Shown here: positions 1-10,483 of the stretch, one piece after another
Layout: each line of letters opens with the position of its first letter
How positions within the stretch are numbered: the first letter of the stretch is position 1
Position numbers and translations under genes: made by a program
Notes under the pieces: model-generated
Databases searched by the model: none
Told to the model about the DNA's origin: nothing
The model's input: the letters and a program-made list of their open reading frames with translations, nothing else
Assembly: GCF_000315625.1 (NCBI RefSeq)
Contig: NW_005434493.1
Span: 1 to 64,000 of the forward strand
Reading direction: 5' to 3'
DNA length: 64,000 bases
Origin: Guillardia theta CCMP2712
Lineage: Eukaryota > Cryptophyceae > Pyrenomonadales > Geminigeraceae

Positions 1-214
1 CCGGCGCTGCCTGAAATAACCGGCGCTGCCTGAAATAACCGGCGCTGCCTGAAATAACCGGCGCTGCCTGAAATAACCGGCGCTGCCTGAAATAACCGGC
101 GCTGCCTGAAATAACCGGCGCTGCCTGAAATAACCGGCGCTGCCTGAAATAACCGGCGCTGCCTGAAATAACCGGCGCTGCCTGAAATAACCGGCGCTGC
201 CTGAAATAACCGGC
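1..214 (-). repeat. 19-bp monomer array, 5' leader of an element beyond the left edge
   Basis: Eleven exact copies of the 19-mer CCGGCGCTGCCTGAAATAA followed by a partial unit. The array sits immediately on the high-coordinate side of where the next minus-strand retroelement would lie, as the arrays at 10484-10882 and 28416-28815 do, so I read it as the 5' leader of an element whose body is outside the window. The 26 bases after it (215-240) are unique and lead into telomere repeats. Confidence 0.8.
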
Positions 215-241
215 TTCAGAGCTTCTTTTGCTTTCAGAGCT

Positions 242-285
242 CTAAACCCTAAACCCTAAACCCTAAACCCTAAACCCTAAACCCT
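242..285. repeat. Telomere-type tract (CCCTAAA)n
   Basis: About six perfect CCCTAAA units on the plus strand, sandwiched between the 5' leader of one element and the 3' tail of the next. The C-rich strand reads 5' to 3' from the left, the orientation expected if the chromosome end lies to the left of the window. Confidence 0.92.
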
Positions 286-692
286 ATTATTATTATTATT
301 ATTTGAGTTTATTAGACTCTTAGTCAAGAGTTTCATAGCTAAGAACTATTGCTCTTCGCTCATCTCTCGCCTAATGATCCGTCTAAAGGGGTTCCCAACC
401 TTGGGAGGTTGGCCCATTTTCCTATAGGCCCCTTAGGCCTGGTTGCTTCCGTATTACTTGTTTTCAGTAACGATGTCCTCCGGGCCCGTTCCAATTCCGA
501 TCCCGGTCCCCTTCCTTATTTTCGCTAAGTTCCGTTGCATCTTCCTGCCCCTTCCCCCCCCAGCATGCAGTCGCCCACTGTGGCATGGCTGTACCTTCTC
601 CTGCTGGCTAGCCCTTCTCTTCTTCCCTTCATGCAGCCCATGACCATGCGCCATGGGTGGCTTGCCCATGAGCCGCGCCTGCCCCCATCGGA
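285..692 (-). other. 3' UTR and (AAT)n tail of copy 1
   Basis: On the element strand the end reads TCTAATAAACTCA followed by about six AAT units, then AGGGTTT. The same 13-mer precedes the tails of the units ending at 13865 and 25604. CCAACC (395-400) and GGTTGG (407-412) can form a 6-bp stem with a 6-base loop, a candidate recognition hairpin for reverse transcription. No open frame of interest occurs here. Confidence 0.7.
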
Positions 693-2618
693 CTACATCG
701 ACTCTCTTACCCTTCTTGCCGTCCATAGCGTATGTTGTACCGCCAGCAGTTGCTTGATTGCTGCTGTCTTGATGCCTTCCCATTCCGTGTCATCCACCCT
801 TAGCCTCCTGAAATTCTCATGCCATTCCCTCTCCATGATCGATCCTTTCACTCCTGCTATGAATGTTGCTTGTTCCACTTCATGGTCAGGTAGCAAAGCT
901 GTGATTTCTGCTCGTAGGGGGGCATATTTCTCTTCCTTTTCCTGAAATTTCTTCTTCAGGCATTCCAGACTTGTTTGTTCGACTCCGTCATATTCCGATG
1001 TCCTTGCAAATTCGATGAGGACAATGCGTTTGATGCTTGCAAAGTAGCAGCAACCGTCTGGTATCCATTGCCCTTCTCGGTGCATTGAAGTCCCCATCGC
1101 TTCCATCACGATGCGTATTGGAGTGTCCCACCATGAATTGACCTGTACCCTTTGTTTCCTCCAGCTCTGCTGCAGTCTTACCTTGATCTTCTTCATGACT
1201 TCGTTGTGTGCTTTTTGGATCATATCTTGGAATTGCCTACACGCAAGCTGAACATGTCCCCAGGTTTCTTCTCGGTCTGGACAGTGAGGACAACATGGTG
1301 AGTTAGTTTTCCCCCATTGAAAGAGCTTCTTCCTCGTCGGTGCTGAGAAGGTGATCGCTTGGATAGCTGTTCGCGTAACTGACCCTTCGCATAATCTGAA
1401 CGCTCTCCCTAGTAAATCTCTTCCCACATGCATTTCGAGCATGAATTTCTCTGTCAAGGTGAGGTCTCCCGCTCGAATCCTTGCCACCATTGTCTGTTGT
1501 CTGATAATGTAGTCCCATTTCTTCAAGCGATCGAATCCTGATGTAGGATTTTCTTCTCCTGCAATGATGAATTCCATTGGGCTATCGTAGATTGCTTTCT
1601 CCCATCCCGAGGCGAATGCTTGTTTTCCTTGCTTTGCCATTTCCTTTGCCTCTTGAATGTGTCTCTGAGATTCTTTTGCTAGTTGGAGTCGGATCCTGAT
1701 TCCCCTCCCTTCGAGTTTCTTCATGCAAGTGAGTAACCGATCATGTAAGTCCTCCAGCAGTTCGTCTTCGTATCGCATGGTATCCATTCGCAACGTATTT
1801 GTCATAAAGCGGTGGAAACGTGTGGACTGGTACATTATTGTGACTTGATTTCCCCTTTTGATCTGTATTCCTTCCTCAAGGACATGTTGCAGAAGTAAGC
1901 CAATTGCGATTGTGTTCGCTCGAATGATGCTGCACTTCCCATTGATTTTCATCCCTCCTCCTGACGTCATCTCTTGTTGTTGGAGAACATATCCTATTCG
2001 CATGGATCTGTTTTTTCTGCCCTGCATGATGTCTCCTTCAATAGCTGCTGTGAAATGCCTTCCGCCTTGATGATTGCTGCGCGGCTGGATCTGATCCCTT
2101 CGTCTGTTACACAGCTCCTCATACGTTGGGAGGATGTTGTCCTGAAGCTGGTCTCGTAAGTATGTTGGGAATTTGTGCCCAACTAGTATCCATAACTCTT
2201 CTACAGTTTTTGTCAAGCACCTATTCCCTGTCCTCCAGAAGTTTGCTGCATAAGCTATTTGAGCGCCTTTCGGGATCCGGCTGATAATTTCAAAACCTTC
2301 AGGTATCTCATCAATGTTATTCTTCCATCCTATCAGAATGACATGTATTGTATCCAGGATTTGTTCACGAAATCTCTTTTGTTTGTCCATCCAAACCACC
2401 ACTCGTTGCAGTTCCCTTGCTCTCTTGTTGCTCAGAGCCTGGGGATGTGTGTGTAGTGTCGGCCAGTTACGAAATGTACTGATGTCACAATCTGTGATCT
2501 CTGCTAGGTGTTGTAAAAACTCGTATGCCAATGGTTGTGTTGTTTGTTGTCGAACCTCTGATACTACCTCCTCGAGTTTTTGCCACCATGCTGTAGCTTC
2601 TGTTTCGCCGTCGTCCAA
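693..2618 (-). pseudogene. ORF2 C-terminal segment: RNase H-like, CCHC finger, candidate RLE
   Basis: A 641-residue open segment continuing ORF2 in a new frame. Residues about 195-335 have the layout of RNase H (FTAAIEGD, a central hydrophobic helix, and a late LAKESQRHIQEAKEMAKQG resembling the usual N..AD..AK end), but acidic catalytic positions appear replaced. A CCHC motif follows, CCPHCPDREETWGHVQLAC, which is standard after RT in such elements. The last 110 residues (VLIEFARTSEYDGV, then Lys-rich KKKFQEKEEKYAPL) resemble the PD-(D/E)XK-like restriction endonuclease at the C-terminus of algal non-LTR elements. The listed start is arbitrary: the frame is open upstream to about 2700, overlapping the previous segment, so a one-base shift lies in 2620-2700. 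Confidence 0.65.
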
Positions 2619-2622
2619 TGCA

Positions 2623-4899
2623 TTAACTATTTCCAGCAGCAGATGGATGCTTTGATTGCAGTCTCTTCGGATTACCGTCCTCTTCCCTTGTTGCAGATGC
2701 GAAGGGAGCCGAGTCCAGCGACGCTTCCAACCATTCTATTGGTGGGTCCGAGGATTTGTTTTCTTTTGTGTGGGGCTGCTCAAAGATAGCGATGTTCCCT
2801 TGGACTTTGAAAGGTATGTTCCCTGTAGTGTAACAGAATCTTTCTCGCTGACTATGATTCCCGTTGGCCTCATAATGGGTGGAGTCGTGTTGGAGGAGCT
2901 GCCTCATGATCCTCCGAGTACGAGCCCTCTTATCGGTTTCCTCTCCCCCTTGGTTTTGTCTGGCTATTTTCTTGGGTGGGGATAGCTCGTGTGCGCTGTC
3001 CTCTCGTTCTCCTTTCCTTCTCTTGTTGGAGGCCTTTTCTACCTCCTTGGTTGGCCGTTTCCTTTTCCCTGTTTCTGATTGCTCTTTTTCGAGCTTTGCC
3101 CAGATGACATTCGCCTGCAGGTAGTGTGCAAGGATTTCTTCTGCTTGTTCTCTCTGCCTTGGGAACGGCCAGAGTCGGATAGGTAGGTGGAAGGAGATGC
3201 CTTCGGTATCGGGGATGGGTAGGATACTTGTTATGGAATGGTAGCCAGCTTGGGGTAGCTGTCGCCATGTCCTCTTGAAGCTCTCCCACCCAACTTCCCG
3301 GGCAGGTGAGGGAGTCAAAGGGTTTTCTTCTGCTAGCATCTTGTCCTCTATGGCATGTAGAGTTGATATTGTCCCCGGTTTTGTCTTGTTGTCGATCATT
3401 TCCCAGCTAATTGTTGTCTTCATTCTCTCTGCTATCCATAGTGCAATTCTTTCGGGACCCTTGACCTCGTCATTTTCGTTTATCCTTCCTGATCTGATCT
3501 CGCGTTGTAGTTGAGCCATCGTTTGGCACCCCCACTGGGTACACCAAGCTGTTAGCTTGCTTATCAGGCTGTTTTTGATATCATCGTCGACCCTGCTTTT
3601 CTTGTTCGTTTCCTTCTCTAAATACCTGATCGCCATCCTTCCCAAGATGGGTGCTGGGTGCGGGAGTTGGAGACCTCCTCTGTCCCAAGGTAGGCGGAAA
3701 ATAGCGTTGCTTGTACTCCTGCTGAGTCCCATAGCTCGTTTGAAAGCTCTGGTCCAGAGGTTATCTAAGGTTTGTAGATCCTTCCAAGACCAGCTGACCA
3801 GTACAGCCGAGTATCTGAAGATGTTGACTATGCCTACTTTCACTAAGTAATACTTCTGTGCTGCCGAGTATGCGGAGGACTCAATCAGATTGGTGAGTTC
3901 CTTCGTTTTTTCAAAGATGTGTTCTTTCTCTCCCCAAGTGTGGGGGCACTCGCGGCATATTTGCGCTCTTCCCCCTGTTCTCCACAGACTGATTCGAATC
4001 CCCAGGTATTTGAAGCTCTTCGTTGGTGGCAGTTTCACAAACTCCTTATCGAAGAACTTGATGTTTTCAGTTCCCAGGACCTCTCGCTTCAGCCGATAGT
4101 CAAAGCTGGTGATTTCTGACTTCTTCGTGTTCAGTTCTAATCCGCTCCATCTACAGAATCGTTCTACCACTTGGACAAGTTGCTTCATTTCTTTCACCGA
4201 GTGTGCTATCAGAACCAGATCATCTGCAAATGACAGATTATTAGGGTGTTGAGTTGCTTTCTCGTCTTGTTGTTGATCAAGTTGTCTGGACAAGATGCTG
4301 AGCAGAAGATTTGTTTTTGGTGGACTCGCGGGGCTGCCTTGAGGTAATCCCCGGAGGAGCGGGATTGCTGCTGTATCAAACCTCTCAGTCTGGATTTGCA
4401 GAGCTATGCCTTGACTGCAGCTGACTGCGACGTCGACATCGCGCTGGTGGAATCCATATACCTCCATGATTTTTGCGATGGATTCAACCGCGACGTTATT
4501 GAAGAAGTTGGCAAAGTCGAGGTATAACAGTATAATGTTGTTTTGACTACTCTGGGCCTCCTCGATGATGTTAAGTAGTCTATGACCTTGACGTATCGTC
4601 CCGCCCTCGGGTCGGAAACCCTCTTGGTTATCTGTTAACAGCTTGTGCCTCTCAGCTGCTTGGAAGATTCGCGTCACCGACGAGAGGATACATATAGGAC
4701 GCATATTTTCCAGAACATGACAGAGCTCGTTTTTTGGAAGGACATGACAGAGCTCGTTTTTTGGAAGGAGTCTGACTCGTGCTAGCATGTTCAACAACGT
4801 TTTGTCTCCTGTCAACGCTCTACTGGTAAAGCTTTCAGGATCTCGTTTGAGATCAAATCCATGCCTGCTGCCTTGCGATTTGATACTTTTTGAATCCAA
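2623..4899 (-). pseudogene. ORF2 reverse transcriptase segment
   Basis: A 758-residue segment with clear non-LTR RT motifs: motif A YLDFANFFN, motif B LPQGSPASP, catalytic FADD, then SGLELNTKKSE of motif D. The catalytic Asp residues are present. The N-terminal part joins the APE segment by a frame change near 4830. A short tandem duplication at about 4729-4767 repeats the residues PKNELCHVL twice and is absent from the expected RT fold. The C-terminus is basic and low in complexity (KRKRPTKEVEKASNKRRK), probably a linker or nuclear-targeting stretch. RNA-templated DNA synthesis is the known role of the family. Confidence 0.85.
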
Positions 4900-6629
4900 A
4901 TCTGAATTTCTCCTGGCTCCAGGGGAAAAGCAATTTCTATTTCCCTGGTCGGGTGTTGATCAATGTTCGCGGGAGAGTTGAATTCCGGTGGTTGGACGGA
5001 GGTGAATGATTGACACTGTTTGCAGAAGAAGAGGATCGTCGTTTCTTCGTTCTTCTGACCTTTGTCATACAGCGGGATCAATCGTCCTCGTGTTTGACAC
5101 TCCGCCTTTGCGCAGGTTCCATTCGTCGTGCAGCCGTTGACTGCGAAGAAGGATGCCGTGTGGGTTTCATCTTCGAGTTCGCTAGCCAATCTCATAGGGA
5201 GAAATTGCTCGATGTTCTTGTATCCTTCTAGGCGCCACCCTCCTGGTTGTGGGAGCAGTTCCCGAATGATTTGTACAATCAAATGTGCTGGCGCCACGGT
5301 GAGGGAGAACTTCTTTGATGTTTGATTTCCCGCCCCGAGGACCTCAACGTGCAGTAAGGTTTGATGTTTTGCATTCCAAAAAGTTTTGCTTGATTCTTTG
5401 GAGCTGTTTTGCAGGAATGCTTCCATCAGCGGATCCAGGTCCTGTAAATACTCTAGCTCTGACCGCTGCAGCGCTGGTTGGAGATCGCTCCATGAGGTGA
5501 GTTCAATTGTATTTGGGTGGCATTTCTCTGGCAGTTGGCTACTCATTGGGGCTTTGGGCTTATAGTCTGATTTCTTCCCCATTGCATTCTGGGACTCTTT
5601 ACTCCCTATCGTGCCCAGTCGTCGTCGGCGTTCCTCGCAAGCTTTCAGGAAGGTTTGTTGGTCCTGTTCGGTGCAGATCTCCTTGAATTTGGTCATAGTC
5701 TCTCTTAGTTCGGCGTTGATACTCGACTCCCTGTGTGCACGATCAATATATTCTGTGATTTCTGATGTGCTTCTCAGATCCTTGCGAAGTTGCTTAATCT
5801 TCCTTTTCAGGTCCATTTGAATCTTCGATGAATATCGCTTCCCACCTGAGGTTCGTAGGGGGATTTCCTTAATGGGAAGGGCAGTTGTTATCAAATTGAT
5901 AATGTCGCAATCTTGCTGTAGAGCTTGTGCCGCTTGTATCTTCTCGTCGAGAGCCATTGCCCATTCCACGCCTAGTCGTCCCGATATCTTTTCTATCTCT
6001 ACCACCCGCTTCTTTCGTCGAAGAATGGCATCTCGGTCCTTCCTTTGTGTAAGCATTTCAACCGTTGGAATAAATTGTTCGCCCTTATCATCTAGCGCAG
6101 TCACATTCACCACCAGTGCCCTGTGATCGACTGCGGCTCCTATGATGCAGTCTTCTGCGGTCTCGGATATCAGGCTTACTGTGCGAGATGAATGATGTAG
6201 AGCGAAGACATGGTCTAATTTGGCTTGGTGGTGGCCCTGTTTGTACCATGTGGAGAAGGTGAAATGCGAACTGCTTCTGCTCATCTTTTCGCAGGTGACC
6301 ATCTGATATCGCCCCAGCTCATTTAAGTTTCGTTCCATTTCCTCATCTGCGCGGTGCACGTTCGAGTTGCTCCCGTACCCTACTCTCGTGCAGATCTCTG
6401 CAAGCTTTCGAGATGCGTTGAAGTCGCCTCCGACGATGCTGAGCTTAATGTTTGGGTCCATCTTGAGCATCTGGCTCAGCGCCTTCCACATGTTGTCTCG
6501 ATCCCTCCCCTCCGATGCGATAGGGAAATGTACGTTCGCCAACAATATTGTTTCTTTTTGCGGCCAACGTGTAAAACCTGTATTCTTTTTTGGGAGACCT
6601 CGCGCTCCTCTTCCATGGCGAAGTGCCAT
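4812..6629 (-). pseudogene. ORF2 APE endonuclease C-terminal half and linker
   Basis: Begins inside the AP-endonuclease-like domain started by the preceding segment. It holds the catalytic GGDFN motif near residue 67, then DHVFALHH and VDHRALV, the last two conserved motifs of the fold. The remaining 400 residues link to the RT and contain basic coiled regions (KRKIKQLRKDLRS). A frame change from the previous segment falls at the run of eight G at about 6633-6640, a typical sequencing or replication slip site. The domain nicks target DNA to prime reverse transcription; whether it prefers CCCTAAA repeats is inferred only from where the copies sit. Confidence 0.82.
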
Positions 6630-8260
6630 GGCAGGGGGGGGCGAGGTGCAAGGTCAGCATGCGCTAATGTCATGAGGCGTAGGTCACTCTTACCCTTTCT
6701 CCCGCCCCCCGTGCCTTTCGTGATAAATACTCGATAGCATCCCCATTCCTTCTTGATCATCGTTCGGAGAGCTATCTCTTTCCTCCTCCCCCCTACCAAG
6801 ACCTCCTGCAGCATTACCACGCTCGGCTGGTATGTCTCAATCAGGTATCCCAAGATGTGTTTCAGCACAAACTGGCTGCACCCATTAACATTTTGAGAGA
6901 TGATGTTGCCTGGGGTGTTATCCTTTCTGTGCATCTCCACCCATGATGGTTGCTCTGATCTTTCTGTTCGAATTGCATTGTGAGGTTTTCTACCTGTTGT
7001 TAGTACTTGTTCCTCTTCCCTATTGGCCCATTGAAGTTGATGTGGTACTCCCCTTCGATCTCTTGCCGGAGAGTGCGTCTCCTCCTCCTCCCTAGTTCCC
7101 CTTGCATCGTTCGAAGCTTGTTCTTTGTGCGTGCCCGCTGGGGGGAGCGATGTGGCCTGCGGCGGCGGTGAGTCCATCTGTTCTGACCTTTCATATGTCC
7201 GCAGGTCCGCCATGTTTCTCGCTTGCCACGGTTCTTGCTCTCCCTGCTCCATCTCTTGTGCCTGGGTCACCTCTGCTGCTTGCCATTCCTTGTACCCTTT
7301 ATCTTGCGCGTGTTGTAAAGCTCTGCAGATGCCTTTGATCGTTTCTCGCATGCGCACTTTTCCTGGATCCTCCACCCAAAGCGCATCCAGCAGCCGGTGC
7401 CTCATCCTCTCGAGCCATTGCTGGGGTGGGGGGACGCCTTGCTGCCTACCTGTTTTTGAGATGTCTCGTTGTGTCGGTCTGTTTGTTTTTGCGATCAGCA
7501 GCAAATGCAACAGTATGAAGATCCCACAGTTGTGATTGTCTGTTTGTTGTAGCTCAGTTGACAGGTAAACCCGCCATGTCGTTGCATGTTCCTGCTGGTC
7601 GCTGAATGCCTCCGTGACAATCGTCGCCGCGAGTGTGGCTAAGTCCATTCGTTGTGCGCCTTCCAGCTGAAACTGTGCCTCCCTTTGACTTCTGACAATC
7701 CCCAAGTCTCTCTCAGCCGTGCTGAGTGAATCAACAATGCGTATTCTTTTTGTGTCAAAATCTGCCATTAGTAGAATCCAATGATTGCCATTCTCTACGC
7801 ACGGGAATAAGAATGGCTGAGCTGCCCCGGCTAGTAGTCGCTTTGCTCTCTTTGTCCTCCCCTCTTGATCTCTCAAACAAGCTACTATTCTCGGGAGGAC
7901 AATAGTCCCTCTCGGCGACTCGACCTGGTTTCTAGTTTGCGCGTTCGCGTACCTCTTGTCTCGTAGCCATGCTATTTGAAATCTGTCTTCCACTGGTTGG
8001 ATACCTTCGCTTGCCTCGAGGATTATCGCCTCCACAACATCTTCGGAGAGAAAGCCAGCTTCTCCCGAGTTGAGTAGCGCCGCTAATCCATATTCACTGT
8101 TTTGTTCCCTTCGACTCCAGGGGATCTCCCCTACGAGGTCGAATGTTTGTGTCGTTTTTTGATTTTCTTTGTCTTTGTTTTTCTCACCTTCTTGTCCTTC
8201 CCCCTCACCCTTGTGCCAATTGTCCCACCTGCCCTCGTCTCCTCCTGTTCCTGCGTCCAT
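6476..8260 (-). pseudogene. ORF2 N-terminus: ULP1-type cysteine protease and APE start
   Basis: The 594-residue N-terminal segment of ORF2. A C48/ULP1-like peptidase is visible: His160 in NHWILL, Asp177 in IVDSL, Gln239 and Cys245 in QQTDNHNCGIF. The spacing His to Asp 17 and Gln to Cys 6 equals that known for yeast Ulp1. A disordered charged linker (residues about 290-420) follows, then the APE N-terminus with QNVNG and LQEVLVGG. The start codon overlaps the ORF1 stop (TAATG), which decides the start. The protease may process the polyprotein or act on SUMO-like partners; neither is shown. The frame breaks in APE at a G-run near 6635. Confidence 0.85.
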
Positions 8261-8262
8261 TA
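8258..8262 (-). promoter_or_regulatory. TAATG stop-start coupling of ORF1 and ORF2
   Basis: On the minus strand the ORF1 stop TAA and the ORF2 start ATG share one base (TAATG). The same pentamer is kept at 17453-17457 in the second A-type copy. UAAUG termination-reinitiation is the documented ORF2 translation mode of the silkworm telomeric element SART1, so the same mode is likely here. Confidence 0.85.
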
Positions 8263-10413
8263 AGCTTGTGCCGCAGGGGGGGAGTCTAGTGACATCCCCT
8301 CTGCGTCGTCCGCCTTGCTCCCTTCCTCCGGTTCCTCTTCCATTCCGGCCTCTTTCATCTGTAGTTCAGTGCTCAACATGAACTTTAGTTCGTCGTTATC
8401 TCCCAGCATTCCTACCGAAGAGATTACTGTCTCCTCTAGGAATTTATTCAATGCAATGAAGAGCAGGTCAGTCTTAAACTGCTTCTCTTCTTTGGGGGCA
8501 AAAGCGCTTTGCTTGCGCTTCGCGACCTTCCATGTATGCTTCTCAACGATTCGTTGGACTCGCTCTTTGAAGCCCTTACTCTGGGTATCCCATGTCGCTC
8601 CAGTGCCTTTATCAGCCCATTCTTGCAGCGTGGAGAAGGACGCGTTGCCTGGACTGTCTAAGGCGACCTGCATGTCGTGCACAGCATCGTCAAGACGAAG
8701 TAAGGTCTTTCCTTGCTGTTGTAGGTCATTGTTAACTACTTCCGCGATAGCTGTCTTGATCTCAGCAATTACTACCTCTGCTTCCGCGTCGGGCAGGTTT
8801 GTTTCGTTGATGATTGAGTTCAGTTCAATCTCTTTCCACACGGTTCCGCCTGCTCTGGTTCCCGGCGTTTGTGATCTGGCTTGGCCAGATTGATCCTGTG
8901 TTGCCTGAGGCGACACTTTGAGGTTCAGACTACTTGCTGTCGTCTGGATCTCAACTGTGCCTTGCCAGCAGAGAAGGTGTGTGGGGAATTCAGCCATCAT
9001 CTTTCTTGCACTCCTTTCACTTCGTAGCCTGAGAATAATTCCAGACCCATCCCACATCCCCGTCTCTGCGTCACATTGGATGTGTACCCGTTGCAGCTCT
9101 TTTTCAACCTGTGGGTCCCAGCATGCGACAGACCTCCGGATGTTTCGGATGACTTTGGCTCTGCCCGTTTCGTCACTGGCGCAGATTTTTTCAATCTCAC
9201 TTCGAGAGAACTTCCCTGATGGCACTGGGGAGGAGATTTGCACTGAGTACAGCATCTCTGCCCCCGTTGCCGTTGCCGCCTCCTGTCGCACAGCATTCTT
9301 CGTATGCTTGAGCATAGTCGTTGCTTCCATTTGAACTGAAAACCATTTCAGTATTTTGTCATTCTCTGAGACCAATCCCAAAGTGACTCCTGCTCGATCT
9401 TTTCCATGTCGATCGAATGCCTGGAGGACGATGTCCGCTACTTCCAGGCTCGAACAAGTCGCGATCCAGTCTACCTCTCTGTTCTGGTTGACTGTGTCTA
9501 TTCCTACCGCTGCAAACACCTTCTTTGGCGGCAGGTTCCTCTTGGGGGGGAGGTTCACTGTCATTCCCGCGTTTGGGATCAGGTCGATAATTGCTAGGCC
9601 CTGTTTCAAGCACAACTGCCTGTAGATCTCACATATATCACCTGTACTCGAATCATTGAGCTTAAGGAGTTGGGCCACCTCCGCTAGGATTCCGACTCTG
9701 CCCATGTTCTCCTTCTTTGGTCGCATCTTGAACGAGATCGGTGGGTTGGCTGCTGGGTTCACTGCTAGGATCCTCCTTCCAGCCACCTTAAAGGTACCTT
9801 CTCCTTTCCAGAATTTCTCTGCCGCCTCGTTGCGGACAAAGGTGATCACTGCTGGGATCTCTTCTGCCTTCGCCAGGTCAGGCTTGAGGGGAGCCTTGAA
9901 GATCAAACTCCTGCTGTCTTGCGTCTGATCTACGATCAAGCCTTGCTCTTCCAGCTTGACGCATAAGTTTTCAACCTGTCTGGAGAAGTATGCAGGTATC
10001 CCTAGTACCTTCATGGTAATCGTCTGCACACTCGTGCCCTGGTCATCATAAGACCTGGCCTCCATCTGCCGTTGCCTGTCTGCTAGAAATTCGGACAGGT
10101 ACCACTGCCTGGCATCATCACCCCACTGCCCGCGACCTTTCAGACTCTCCAGTGGTGAAGGTTCAGCAAAGCTGCATGTGTGACTGATGGCTTCGGCTAA
10201 AGCTTCCAAGGATATCTCTTTGGCTTTCAGAGCTTTGCTCGTCCTGCTTTTGGGATTCTGCCTTGCGAAGTCATCCAGTCGTCGCACAAGCTCAGCTGGT
10301 GACGGCATCGTTCCAGTTTCCGTCTGCCTCTTGAGGTAGCTGGAGGTACGGTACTGCACGATCTCGTCAGGGTTCACAATAGATATTGGCCACATGCTTC
10401 GGAGCATTCTCAA
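8260..10413 (-). CDS. ORF1 protein, A type, of the Dualen-like element
   Basis: An intact 717-residue frame ending in TAA within TAATG. I recognise no named domain. It aligns by eye along its length with the two A-type pieces at 17455-25371 and, more distantly, with the B-type ORF1 at 26182-28326: shared blocks include AEAI, GLIVD, KAP..PD/E, EEIP or DIS followed by T/V-I-x-F-x-RNEAAE, and GRVGILAEVAQLL. Two or three compact alpha/beta modules are suggested, as in other ORF1 nucleic-acid chaperones, but no zinc knuckle is seen. The C-terminus is acidic (EEEPEEGSKADDAEG). It probably binds element RNA. The first ATG after the monomer array was taken as the start. Confidence 0.8.
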   Translation of the reverse strand: MRMLRSMWPISIVNPDEIVQYRTSSYLKRQTETGTMPSPAELVRRLDDFARQNPKSRTSKALKAKEISLEALAEAISHTCSFAEPSPLESLKGRGQWGDDARQWYLSEFLADRQRQMEARSYDDQGTSVQTITMKVLGIPAYFSRQVENLCVKLEEQGLIVDQTQDSRSLIFKAPLKPDLAKAEEIPAVITFVRNEAAEKFWKGEGTFKVAGRRILAVNPAANPPISFKMRPKKENMGRVGILAEVAQLLKLNDSSTGDICEIYRQLCLKQGLAIIDLIPNAGMTVNLPPKRNLPPKKVFAAVGIDTVNQNREVDWIATCSSLEVADIVLQAFDRHGKDRAGVTLGLVSENDKILKWFSVQMEATTMLKHTKNAVRQEAATATGAEMLYSVQISSPVPSGKFSRSEIEKICASDETGRAKVIRNIRRSVACWDPQVEKELQRVHIQCDAETGMWDGSGIILRLRSERSARKMMAEFPTHLLCWQGTVEIQTTASSLNLKVSPQATQDQSGQARSQTPGTRAGGTVWKEIELNSIINETNLPDAEAEVVIAEIKTAIAEVVNNDLQQQGKTLLRLDDAVHDMQVALDSPGNASFSTLQEWADKGTGATWDTQSKGFKERVQRIVEKHTWKVAKRKQSAFAPKEEKQFKTDLLFIALNKFLEETVISSVGMLGDNDELKFMLSTELQMKEAGMEEEPEEGSKADDAEGMSLDSPPAAQA

Positions 10414-10483
10414 TGGTTTCCCAAGCTTCCGTCGTTCCTGGCGGCTCTTACTCCACCAGCGCAGGGGTACCGCAAATCTGCAT

